From NCBI GenBank assembly GCA_030685235.1, contig MU839174.1:62001-126000 (forward strand): 64,000 nt of DNA, in the 5' to 3' direction. The notes beneath the pieces were generated by a model, which had not been told where the DNA came from, made no database searches, and saw nothing but the letters and a program-made list of their open reading frames with translations. This document shows positions 35,110-44,600 of this stretch, one piece after another (positions within the stretch are counted from its first letter, which is position 1; every line of letters starts with the position of its first letter). The DNA is from Copromyces sp. CBS 386.78. Taxonomy: Eukaryota; Ascomycota; Sordariomycetes; Sordariales; Sordariaceae. The translations under genes and the position numbers were made by a program.

Positions 35110-35555
35110 GTATTACGGCTCGATACATCTCCATGTTGTCGTTTCAATCACTCTCCTCAGGCTTGTTTCTAGCTTGTGGCAGAAGGCTGTCCTTTGGTTC
35201 TTTATGACGACTTGCGTCACCTCGTATTTCGTCCTCTCCATCATTCAGTCATTTTTTGAGTGCAAAATCACGTTGTTAGTGGGAGACGATAGATGCATCC
35301 CGTCGAATACTAGGTACCTTATCAACGGGTTCGCGTTGTAATGCAGCGTTTATGAAACGATTGTGGTAAGTGATCTTTCGCTCTCTCTTGATGCCTCCTC
35401 CATGCTTGTTCGCTAATATGTCGTCGACAGGATTTCCTATTGGCCCTTGTGCCGACCATGATTATTGGGTGTGTGTTTTTGACACAACACCCAATCATCG
35501 CCGTGGCGTCTATCCCTTGCAGCATTTTAGGCGACCGAGCGCAAAAATAGGTAAG
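35110..35555 (+). pseudogene. Decayed rhodopsin-domain paralogue
   Basis: Remnant of a fourth cluster member. A frame reads VSITLLRLVSSLWQKAVLWFFMTTC (about 35137-35211), equivalent to the end of TM3 and TM4 of the intact copies, then SIIQSFFECK and DDRCIPSNT. A TAA stop lies near 35340. A GTAAGT donor follows at about 35367 and an ACAG acceptor near 35431, exactly where the family has its second intron. The next piece, DFLLALVPTMII, matches the short third exon (DLALSVVPTLVI). Exon 1, TM1-2 and the last exon are missing or unrecognisable. It lies between two intact paralogues, as expected of a failed tandem copy. Confidence 0.72.
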
Positions 35556-36426
35556 CTTCCGGGAATTCTTCGAGTTTGCTTTGACGGTGTGTGATCAATT
35601 TTCTGCTCGGCTGTTGTGGCGCACCCGGCCTGTTTTAGACGCGCATGCTTCTGGAAGGCATTTTATTTGCGAAGAATGGAGATCCGGAAAGTGGCGTTGC
35701 CGGCCAAGACCAATGTCGAACATCTTGTAGGTTGTCATTCTTTGTTTGCCATGCCTACCCCTCGAATCCGGATAAGTTGAACCCGGCGCCGCTCCCTGCC
35801 GTTCGGAGCTGGTCGAAACCAGCATCTATTAAACATTTAGTTCCTCCTGTTGGACAGAGGATGCAAGCCCACGGCATCTTGTCATGATGAGAGGGTCGCA
35901 CTTTGGCCAACGGGGGGTTTTGTTTTGCGCCATAAAGCCGGTGCAATGGCGTTCGCTTTGTCCCCGGTTCCCGCTCCCGGAGCAAGTCCGAGGTTTGTCC
36001 TCCACATTCGAGGATTGCAGGAGTTCGTTGATCGCGTACAACTGGGGTTTTCAACATCGTGAGTGGGCCGAAAAGAACTAAGATTCGACAGCAACCCTTT
36101 TTGTGAAAAGCAAGAGTGGCTGACTACCTACCTTGGCCCGATTTCGATTTGATGCGGACGGTAGCAAACAAGACGTTGAACCCCAGTACAGGGAGTAGGT
36201 ACCCTTACGTATTAGCTTCGTTACAGCGGAATTTGCCAGATGGGTTGATGGAAGAAGATCACATGCAGCATGGAGATGGGTGTGGCCGTTTCACTCACAC
36301 TGATTATAAAGATCGTGGTACTCGTTGTCTTCGGCACCCTTGATCTTCTGGAAGCATCAGTGGTCAAGGAGACTTGACCCCCGCCGCAACTCCAGACTCA
36401 TTGCGGAGGCAACAGCAACTTTCGAG
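35556..36426. other. Intergenic stretch before cluster member 3
   Basis: About 870 bp with no supported gene. Overlapping short frames occur in several phases with no motif. It presumably holds the promoter of the following gene. Confidence 0.45.
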
Positions 36427-37729
36427 ATGTCCAAGTCCGTGGTACCGGCGATGTTCGCCACCATGATCCCCTTCCTCATATTATCTCTTGTCTTTATATG
36501 CCTGAGGTTTTACTGCAAACGCCTCAAACAAGCAAGATTCTTCATAGACGACTATGTATTGATCGTTTCCTGGGTACGTTATCGCTCGGTCGCCTCTTGG
36601 AACGGATAATACTAACAATCATCATTCTGAAGGTGCTCATGGTTGTCCAAGCTTCCATGGTACTTTGGTCAACGAAATATGGGCTGGGAATTCCTCCTAG
36701 TGAGATCATATCCAAGAGGCTAAATGTTGTAGCCCTGATCAAGTTGACGCCGCACGCACTGTTCTTGGCTCTCATCGGAGCAGGCTTGTCAAAACTGTCC
36801 TTCTTCATCACCTTGATCCGAGTTGCTGCGAAACGATGGCAGAGAGTCGCGCTTTGGGTGGTGGCAATTCATTCCACTATCTTGGTCGCCGGCGGATCCA
36901 TCTTGGGGTATGTCGATTGCAACTTCTATCGGAGACCAGACGGCGGACACCCCACCGACCACTGCCTGCCCGAAAGGCTAGGTAAAATATTGGCACTTAT
37001 GGTATTGATGCACGGGGCTATCGTTGTAAGTGACATTCCGCCCGTCGATGTGCTAGCTCTCTTCAATCTGATAAGAAGTGCCCCAGGAATTCTTTTTGTC
37101 CTTCGTACCCGCCTTGTTGCTCTGGAACATGGAAATGAAGCGACGAGAAAAGATCGGTCTCATCTGCGCCATGAGCATGGGGGTCATGTAGGTAGCAGGT
37201 GGCCTGCTCACGTCGTATTCCTTTGCTAACAACGGCGTATAGTTCCAGTATCCTAGCAGCGCTGAAGACAAAGGACCATTGGGAGGCTGTTTTCGGGCAT
37301 ACACTAACTGGAATGCCTGACACGTATGTCCTAGGACGCGAGGCGCTGTTTGGAGTCACGGAGGTGTGCATGACAATCATAGCCGCTTGTATTCCTTTCT
37401 TGCGCCCGTTGCTGCACAAGATCATGTACGGCAACAGGTCCGAAATGCCCGTGGCTTTGAAAGAGGTCTTCACTGGAAATAGTAAAGGTACGTCTAGCAT
37501 GGGGCACCCGCACACACGGCTCGGAAGCTCCTGTGAGTCTGCGCAACATGTCCCTCAAGAGGACGATGCTGTTGCAATCCTGGAGGTGGAAAGTATTCCA
37601 GAAAATGAAGGCCAGGACGCAGAGTCCACCGGGTCGGGAAGCATTGTGCGCAAGACTCATGTGAGCATACAATATGATGCCAGGGAACTAGACGAAGAGC
37701 AATGTCGAGGTCGTTATCACGTGGGGTAA
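36427..37729 (+). CDS. Rhodopsin-domain 7-TM membrane protein (Pth11/SAT4-type), cluster member 3
   Basis: 375-aa paralogue in four exons (36427-36573, 36633-37025, 37087-37187, 37243-37729), introns 55-61 nt, phases 0, 0, 2. Exon 1 is 147 nt, identical in length to that of cluster member 1. Motifs: VFICLRFYCKRL...DDYVLIVSW, LSFFITLIRVAAKRWQ, DCNFYRRPD, EFFLSFVPALLLWNM and EVCMTIIAACIPFLRPLLHK. The tail carries EDDAVAILEVES, almost the same as member 1. The WEAVF...DTYVLGREALFG loop in the last exon replaces the shorter loop of the siblings. Donor 3 is the weaker GTAGGT. Receptor-like membrane role inferred from family. Confidence 0.85.
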
Positions 37730-38918
37730 TCTGGGCCGGGTCAACACTGATATGCGAGGAAGTCGCGGGTTTTGGAGTGCGAGGATATCAATGTGTATGT
37801 CGCCGTACTCTAGGCTCTGCTGCTAGCAGTTGCCCGCTGGAGGACGAAGAAAGATAGCCGTCTGAACCATGAGTAGGGCATGATGTTAGCTCATGTTTTT
37901 GAATCTCTCTGGTGCAGGAAATCGAGTATACCTTTACCAGAGTAGGCGCCTCTATGCAATTGATCCATCGATAATCTTCTTTGTGTGGTCAAACATTCTG
38001 GGGAGTTTTTCTGGTCGAGAAATTATGGGAGGGAAAAGGTTCTTAGGCACTCGATTCCAATCGCTCTTCGTTGTCAGAACGGATTCGAAGAAGCATTGTG
38101 GTGGTCAGTATGTTTGTTGTGGGTGGTGGAATGCAGCCGGGCGGGTGTCAGCAGCTGGAGTGCGGGGGTCTGGAGGCCCACAACAGCAGCGGCTACTAAC
38201 AGACAGCATCACCAAAGTCCTCACTGTGAAGCTTTTTCACCGACCGACATATTCTTCACCGCATTGATGCCTCGTCAACAAAGAAATCGCAACTTCTACT
38301 AACGTGTCTATTGATATAATGCACAGCCGCTGCATTTCAAAGCCTCTCTCACCCTGGTTTTACTTTAACGGGCTTGCAAATGCGGAGTGACTAATGCGAC
38401 TTGCCATCGTTTTTTGACTGGGGAGGTTCTCTGTTAGTACGCCCTTGCCATAACCTGGACTGCCCCTGGCCGTTCAACAAGTGGAACTCACTTCTTTCCA
38501 TTCTTCAACGAACCATAACCCGAACACCCAAGCTATCCAACTTCGGCAGCGGCTCGACAAAATCATACGGCCCAATCCTCAAAGATTGTTATTGCTGACA
38601 TTGTTCGGTAATAGTGACACGTGAAGAACCAATTGACGGGACTTGGTAAGGAAGCGAAGATAAGGTTTCCCCCTCTGAGACACACCACAAATAAGGAGGG
38701 TGACATCCGCATAAGCCACGTTGGTCAAGCCTCGCTCCGCCGCATCGAGTGTTGGTCTGACGGAAGGAGCTGAGATTCCGGCAAATGTGATTGGTTCATG
38801 TCCAGATTGGTGATGTTGATTGGAACTTCGATAACTGCTAGCACAACGTTGAAAGGGTACCTTGGGATAGACGCGCGAGAAGCGAGAAAAAAAAAAGAAA
38901 AAGAAAAAAAAGAAAAAA

Positions 38919-38960
<42 letters not shown>

Positions 38961-39274
38961 AAGGGGATACTGCCTTGAAAAGACTGTCGTATAAGAGGGA
39001 TGGTGAAGAAACCAACATGAAGCATGAAATCGTGTTGAGGTATCAGGCATAGGTAGACATAATGTATCCAAGACAAAATCATAAAAAAAAACACAAAAAG
39101 CAAAGCCGTATCCGTTGCTCATTATAACCCAAACTGACCACCGCACCTTGACACAAAAATCTACGTGCTATCATCCATCCCAAAGCACACTGGGGGAAAA
39201 AATCCAGAAGACAACAACATCATCAGCACGACCACGAGAAGCAATAACCGAAAAGTGAAAAACAGAAAAAAAGA
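37730..39274. other. Gene-free stretch with purine microsatellite
   Basis: 1.5 kb without a recognisable gene. An A-rich run and (AG)n repeat at 38886-38954 generate artificial Arg/Glu- or Ser/Leu/Phe-rich frames on both strands. Confidence 0.5.
38886..38954. repeat. A-rich tract and (AG)17 microsatellite
   Basis: A-rich run with scattered G (38886-38919) followed by an uninterrupted AG dinucleotide repeat at 38921-38954. Low-complexity DNA. Confidence 0.95.
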
Positions 39275-39346
39275 TGCGCCAAGAGGGAATCGAACCCCCA
39301 CCTCATCCTTGGAAGGGATGAATCCTAGCCGTTAGACCATTGGCGC
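39275..39346 (-). tRNA. tRNA-Gly (anticodon TCC)
   Basis: The minus strand folds as a complete intronless 72-nt cloverleaf. The acceptor stem is GCGCCAA pairing perfectly with TTGGCGC plus discriminator A. The anticodon stem CATCC/GGATG flanks loop CTTCCAA with anticodon TCC. The T arm contains GGTTCGATTCC (B box). A run of seven T follows the 3' end on the minus strand, a normal Pol III terminator. Decodes GGA glycine codons. Confidence 0.95.
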
Positions 39347-39894
39347 CTTTATTGACATTTAGGCGCGAATCTTGTACCTATGTACCCCATTCTTGCATTG
39401 CATCGAACACGTAGGTCTTCTTGGCAGTTGGTTGGCAGCTGTGTGGGTCCACCTGTGACAGGAACTCATCATGAATGAGCCCCCCTTTTCGGAAGATGAC
39501 AACGGATTGCGCGATGCAATTTATATGATGCAATTTCAATTGAAGGCATTGTAATCTCTACGGAGTCACTTATCGGAACAATGACGGCAGTCGTAGTATT
39601 GCGCGTAAGTATAGAAAAAAAAATTGGTGGACTTCGCATCGTGTCTCCCAAGTTCCGAGTCGTCGCACGGCGGCACTGACGGCAGTCACGATGTTTACCC
39701 ACTCACTCCCTATTCAACCACTTTGTTTTTTTTTTGTTTCTCCTTGTTTGAACAATTCCTTTGCTTTCGCTTTTGACAACACTTCTTCTGCGCTGGAATT
39801 AGTCTTTTCACTTCCTTTCACGGGACAGGGGGAAGACAAAAAGGTGAGTAAGATCACCTGAACGAAAAGCCCAAAAAGATAGTTTTGAATCCTC
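39347..39894. other. Spacer between the two tRNA genes
   Basis: About 550 bp, AT-rich in places, with no coding signal. Confidence 0.5.
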
Positions 39895-39968
39895 CTCCCT
39901 CGGTAAGGATCGAACTTACAGCCTCCAGATTAACAGTCTGACGCGCTAGCCAATTGCGCCACGAGGGA
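39895..39968 (-). tRNA. tRNA-Asn (anticodon GTT)
   Basis: 74-nt intronless cloverleaf on the minus strand. The acceptor stem is TCCCTCG pairing perfectly with CGAGGGA, with discriminator G. The anticodon loop CTGTTAA gives GTT. The T arm contains GTTCGATCC. A TTTTT run directly downstream can serve as the Pol III terminator. Decodes AAC and AAT. Confidence 0.95.
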
Positions 39969-40371
39969 TGGTTGAATGCTAGATTTCATGATAGTTTTTT
40001 TGGTTCAAGGTAGTCAAACCCTTGGCTCGTTCGGCCAAACGGTTGTTGGTTATGGTAAGGTCGAAGTTTGCAATCATAACTTCAGTTCCTCCTGCCTGCC
40101 GCTATTCAGCTTGACTTCGGCCCGCTCGCGATGGAGTTTCCTTCCCATGTTACTATACACGTCTTGTTTGAGAACACTTTGTGCCAACTTGGAGTTGTGA
40201 CCCATCCACCGTCTGCAGTAAAAGCATTGTACCCTTGATATCATTCGCTGCCTGCCTTTACCCCTGGAAGAACGATCAATAAAGCATAAACTCATGTCCA
40301 ATGTTACTCCGATGTCCTCGACACTATCATTCTCAGCACCGAATCCAAAACATCTGAATAAGACCACGAAG
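39969..40371. other. Intergenic stretch
   Basis: No gene recognised between the tRNA-Asn gene and the small secreted-peptide frame. Confidence 0.45.
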
Positions 40372-40547
40372 ATGCAGCTCCTCCGCTTTCTCGTATTGGT
40401 TTTCAGCACCATCGCTGCCGCTTCCAACAGCTATTACGACGCTGGCAACTTTTATCGAGCGTTGCGACTTTCATAGGTAATCTCGGGAATGGCGTGGAGA
40501 TTCCTTCATCTGAGCACGTACCTATCTGTGTCAATACCATTCAGTGT
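40372..40547 (+). pseudogene. Possible small secreted protein, frame-broken
   Basis: A frame starting at 40372 gives a good signal peptide (MQLLRFLVLVFSTIAAASN) followed by SYYDAGNFYRALRLS and a TAG stop near 40474. In the next frame, protein-like sequence overlaps the stop and continues ATFIGNLGNGVEIPSSE...ICVNTIQC, ending at a natural stop near 40547. A single frame slip around 40460 would join them into a peptide of about 58 residues with a Cys-containing C-terminus. It may be a broken effector-like gene, a sequence error, or a mis-seen intron. No family recognised. Confidence 0.35.
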
Positions 40548-41040
40548 TAGCCCTACCCATCTGGCTCTGACGGGACATCCTAAACTCTGCATTTGGACCT
40601 CCGCCGCAAGAAATCTCAGTTGTCGGAAATGATCCATACCAAGTCGGCGGACGTTCCTGAGCAAGGCCAATCTCTCGGGCAGTCAAAGTTGCTTGTGGGA
40701 CATACTACAAGCCGAGTTGTGATCCGGAAAATGTCCAGACCGCAGAGTCTCTTCCAATTTCCTTCGGCGGGCGTGACGAGCCACAACCTGGGAATCGCTG
40801 ATGGATATCACTCCAGCGAACCTTCACCAAAGTCCATGAACCTGGAGCATACCTCTTCACCGACAAATGAATCATGCTCGTTTCCCACAAACCCATGTGG
40901 GATCCAACCTGAACAACATTTGCTGCTTAAAAGCTCGCGTCCGATCGCTCCTTCTCAACCTCAACCTTTCCATGCCACAGCAATTTCAACAAACCAGCAC
41001 CGGCCATTTATCAACAAGCGTACCACAAAAGGAAAGAGCA

Positions 41041-42681
41041 ATGTACTCCCCACCCCCATCCTCAATCAAGATGCCGGGTCTCGACCTCTCCTCCCTCCCC
41101 AACGAGATCCTCGACCGCATCTTCTCCCTCCTCCCCGTCCCCACCGCGCGCCTCTGCCGTCTCATCTCCCACCGCTTCCTCCCCAGCGCCACGCGCGCCT
41201 CCTTTCCCGTCCTCGCCGTCTCTCCCCTCCTCAGCGACGCCGAACATGTTCAAACCCTCGCCAAATCGCCCGACATCGCGCCCTGCGTCAAGTCACTCTA
41301 CTACGTAACCGACACGCTCGCCGAGCCGCGATGGCGACGTGCCGAGTCTTCTCCCACTCTGATCGAGGACATTGCGCCAGAAGAGTACACCTGGAACGCA
41401 ACCGACCATCCCCGCAACTGGCTGCCGCACTACGTTAACCACCCTGAGGGTTCAGGTCGGATTGATCTTTTATCGCCGGAGTGGTACCAGTGCCGCTACC
41501 GGCCGCTGATCAGCCATTACCGGCGGTCTGCGGAACAAATCGCCCTCGATCGCGAGCGGTACGAGGAGATTTTGCTCGACCAAGCCAAGTTCTTGGCTGT
41601 CGACCACACGCCCGAACGCGATCACGACGCCATCGTCATGTGTCTGGAAAAGTTCCCCGCGCTGGAGAACATCACTCTTGCCGCCTGTCGGGAGTTGAGC
41701 CTGGCTGCGCCGCTGAACTCGGTGGCGCTGCACAGCGATAGGAATCCCTTCCGGTACGCGCCGTGGCGGACGGCCTTTCCGAGCATTTCCACGCCCGAGA
41801 CGGAGGAGAGGGTTCTGCGTTCTTTGGTTGCGTACCTCGAGAACCAGTCGGTGCAGGGAAGGTCATTTTTGAAGACGCTGCGCATCAAGAATCTGTCTTG
41901 GTGTGTGCTGGACAAGCCGGGACTCTTCTTCTCCCCGATTATCGGGCCCGCGCTGGGGAACCTGACTACGCTGGAGATCCAGATCCGCCACGGAAACCCG
42001 ATCCACGTTGCGGCGAGCGACTGTATCCCCCCTATGTCCCAGACAAGGCTTTCCTACGTCATGTCATCAGGGTGTGTCCGCGAGTTCTTGAAATCGCTCA
42101 CGAACTTGCGGCACCTGACCTTCGAAAGGGACCGGGTGTGGTACCACGACGACGAGGTGTTCCCTGCAGGTCACTGGTACAGGTGGTCTCTAGGGGACAT
42201 CATCGACCCGGACTTCCAATGGCCGCACTTGCAGTCATTGTCGCTGTCACATTTCGACAATTGTGAGAGGGAAGATATCGAACGCATCATGGAAAACCAT
42301 GCCGATACGCTTTGGAAGGTATCATTGGGAGATGCCACTCTCAGGACAACGTCGTGGGTGAATGTGGTGGATTACTTTTACCAGGAGAACCAGAAGCGGA
42401 TTGCTGGATATGACGATAAGCCCCTGTACCATCTTGAGCTATGGGGCTGCCTCAGAGGCACTAGAGAAAAGGACATCACGGGGAACCAGAACCCGGACGC
42501 CACAGACCACACGGGAGAGAGAGAAAGGTGGTCTTTCTGGCGCGGGGAGACGCATGGCTGGGAACTGGCGAGGTACGTGTATGGGATTGCATCCCAGGTG
42601 TCAGACTACGCACAAGAGCATAAAGCTCTCTATGCTCGTGTACTCGCCGGTCAGCGCGAAGAGGGGCTCGGGGGGTTGTAG
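41041..42681 (+). CDS. F-box domain protein
   Basis: Intronless protein of about 546 aa if started at 41041. The frame is open further upstream to 40867 and another ATG lies at 41071, ten codons later. The F-box lies at the very N-terminus: LDLSSLPNEILDRIFSLLPVPTARLCRLISHRF. F-box proteins bind Skp1 and bring substrates to SCF ubiquitin ligases. The rest has the weak Leu-rich character of fungal F-box proteins (NLTTLEIQIRHG, SLTNLRHLTFERD, WPHLQSLSLSHFDNCEREDIERIM), suggesting divergent LRR-like repeats as the substrate-binding part. The coding sequence is GC-rich at third positions near its start. Substrate unknown. Confidence 0.85.
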   Translation: MYSPPPSSIKMPGLDLSSLPNEILDRIFSLLPVPTARLCRLISHRFLPSATRASFPVLAVSPLLSDAEHVQTLAKSPDIAPCVKSLYYVTDTLAEPRWRRAESSPTLIEDIAPEEYTWNATDHPRNWLPHYVNHPEGSGRIDLLSPEWYQCRYRPLISHYRRSAEQIALDRERYEEILLDQAKFLAVDHTPERDHDAIVMCLEKFPALENITLAACRELSLAAPLNSVALHSDRNPFRYAPWRTAFPSISTPETEERVLRSLVAYLENQSVQGRSFLKTLRIKNLSWCVLDKPGLFFSPIIGPALGNLTTLEIQIRHGNPIHVAASDCIPPMSQTRLSYVMSSGCVREFLKSLTNLRHLTFERDRVWYHDDEVFPAGHWYRWSLGDIIDPDFQWPHLQSLSLSHFDNCEREDIERIMENHADTLWKVSLGDATLRTTSWVNVVDYFYQENQKRIAGYDDKPLYHLELWGCLRGTREKDITGNQNPDATDHTGERERWSFWRGETHGWELARYVYGIASQVSDYAQEHKALYARVLAGQREEGLGGL

Positions 42682-42784
42682 GATTGAGATAACGACCAAC
42701 TGTGAGTCTGTGAAAAGGGTGCGGCCAGGGAGAAAGTTTAAGAGCGAGGAACTTTGGAGATAAAAGAGGGCTTCGAGGAGATCC

Positions 42785-43166
42785 GTGGAGGTAATTGATA
42801 AGGGAAGACTTCGAGGCTGGAAAGGCGAGGAACCGCTGCGGCGGTAGGATGTATCCTATTCCGTTGGTAGAACCATCATATGGCGATGAGAGTTGAGCAT
42901 CGTCCTTCTCAGACACGTGGAAGAGAAACAAATGAGTGACTCGACTAAGAAGGAAATACCAGACAGAGGAACGTGAACTGAGGAAGCTTGTGGAGGTACC
43001 GTAGTTGATGAGTAAAGACTTTAAGGGTTGACAAGAGAAAGAGTCCTGCAGTGGTAAACTTTGTGATGAGGTAGCCTATTCAGTAGTAGAAACAATCATC
43101 AACTGTGATGGTCACTGAACATCGTTGCTCTCAGACCAGTGGATGTGAACCAAATGAGTGACTCTC
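42785..43166. repeat. Diverged direct repeat (about 170 bp, two copies)
   Basis: Segments 42785-42945 and 42990-43166 share GTGGAGGTA at the start, CCTATTC.GT.GTAGAA, ATCATC, GAGCATCGT/GAACATCGT, TCTCAGAC and end with an identical CAAATGAGTGACTC. By eye about 70% identical over the last 100 bp. Position directly after the F-box stop codon suggests duplication of a 3' flank. Confidence 0.7.
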
Positions 43167-43404
43167 TCTCAAGCCCCCCTCGAAGGTCCCTTGAGGTCGG
43201 CTTAGAATTATCCAAAGCTCATCGCCGGAAAGGACCCCGAGACACGGGGCCAACCACGTGGAAGGAAGAGATGTCGAAACCCGGTCTGATAAGACAGCCA
43301 CGTGGAATGACGTACCTTGTCGACTTCTTAAAGCTCTCACCAACTTGCCCAATGACAAATCTATCTTGACTCGAGCGGCAGCCGCGGGGATGATGAGCCC
43401 CATC

Positions 43405-43903
43405 CTGAGAGATGGTATCGATTATTCTCCATACGAAAGGTACGTACCTTCTCCTCCAAGCCTTTTTTTGGTGGCCAAGCTGTGTCTTGGCGCCAAGTCG
43501 CCGGTCCAAACCCAAGTCTCTCATCTTCAACACTTTCATCACAACTTGACGGAAAATCACTACATTTGTCACGGGGTTACCCATGGTGCTGGCTATATAG
43601 TGTGCACTTCGAGTTCTGCCTTGCAAGCAGAATATCGTCCTATCTTTTACCGGATAGGTTTGGCGTTGTTGGGACATGTGCACTCCTGCCCTGTCATAAC
43701 ATCAAAAAACTAACTTCACCAATAAATTCAGCGCGCCCACAAGGGGGCGTTTTGTACAGGTTAGCTATATATTGGGTTGTGTTGAGATTGTTGCCGTGGT
43801 TATAAAGAAAATCGCAGGTACTTGGGTTTTTGGGTTGCGAGATGTGAGCGGAAAAGGTACGTATCTTTCGTATATGGCGAATTGTATTTGATTCCCTCTG
43901 AGG
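43405..43903. repeat. Inverted repeat pair, possible degenerate MITE
   Basis: Left arm 43405-43452 (core ATACGAAAGGTACGTACCTT) is matched in reverse complement by the right arm 43850-43903 (core AAGGTACGTATCTTTCGTAT). Similarity extends about 50 bp at roughly 70% by eye. The 400 bp between them lack genes. Target-site duplications were not found, so the element nature is uncertain. Confidence 0.5.
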
Positions 43904-44415
43904 AGTTTGCTCCGGTGCCCAAGGGGGTGGGGGAGATGAACCCATGATCCGGCTGACTCCGTGGGTGGCGGAAAGGGTTGTGCCGCCGCATCTATTGAAA
44001 AAAAAAAGGAAAAAAAAAGAAAGACAGAAAATGAGTGCAACGGCGTTACCACGTGCAAATTGCAATCAACCTCCTGGTGCTTTCCAGATCATGCACTTCT
44101 GTATGCTCGAGTTAGCTTGATGTTTCGGGACTGTCTGCTAAGGACAGGTTTTAGACTAGTCCATATAAGAGCATGGAAGGATTTTTTTTTTTTTTTTTTT
44201 TCGCTCTCTGTCTTGCGTTAACGGTCTTGATCTCAATTTGGCTTTTGAGAGAGCGCGTGGCGGCTGTGGTTTTCATGAGTGGTCAAAAAAAACGAACTTT
44301 GGACCCATGGACCCCTGCGCCGGGTGGCCGGGTGGCCAATAGGTACACATCGTGCGTTTTTTGGGTACGTAGTATCCGTACCTGCGTCGGGGACTAAAAT
44401 TCTAAAAGGCCCTTT

Positions 44416-44420
44416 AAAAG
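44416..44420. repeat. Target-site duplication, left copy (AAAAG)
   Basis: AAAAG immediately before the 5' LTR is repeated exactly at 49951-49955 after the 3' LTR, the 5-bp duplication expected from LTR-retrotransposon integration. Confidence 0.9.
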
Positions 44421-44600
44421 TGTCAGATTAGAGGGTGGATATCTGGGTTTCTGGCTATACTCAATCTGGGTTAGCCGCCCAGCCCCCTAGATTACTGGTT
44501 TCTAGGTCCCTCTAGGATACTCCAGTACCCCCCAGACCTTCTGGGCGATTCAATCACACATACTCTTCAATCAATCAATTCTACACAGTCACATCTAATA
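44421..44600 (+). repeat. 5' LTR
   Basis: Starts TGTCAGATTA. Its 3' end ACATCTAATA corresponds to ACATCTGACA in the other LTR, differing by one G-to-A and one C-to-T. Base composition is near normal, unlike the adjoining interior. Confidence 0.93.

Larger units (their letters stand above)
42682..44420. other. Repeat-bearing intergenic region before the retrotransposon
   Basis: 1.7 kb without a recognised gene. It contains a diverged tandem repeat just after the F-box gene (42785-43166), a pair of inverted 50-bp repeats (43405-43452 and 43850-43903), and poly-A/poly-T runs near 44000 and 44178-44201. Confidence 0.5.

Noticed and set aside
38579..39146. Long Ser/Leu/Phe-rich minus-strand and Arg/Glu-rich plus-strand frames
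   Set aside because: Produced by the A-rich and (AG)n microsatellite, not by coding sequence.
40593..41438. 281-codon plus-strand frame overlapping the F-box start
   Set aside because: Second half is Pro/Arg/His-rich shadow of the F-box coding sequence; first half lies in its presumed 5' UTR and shows no domain.
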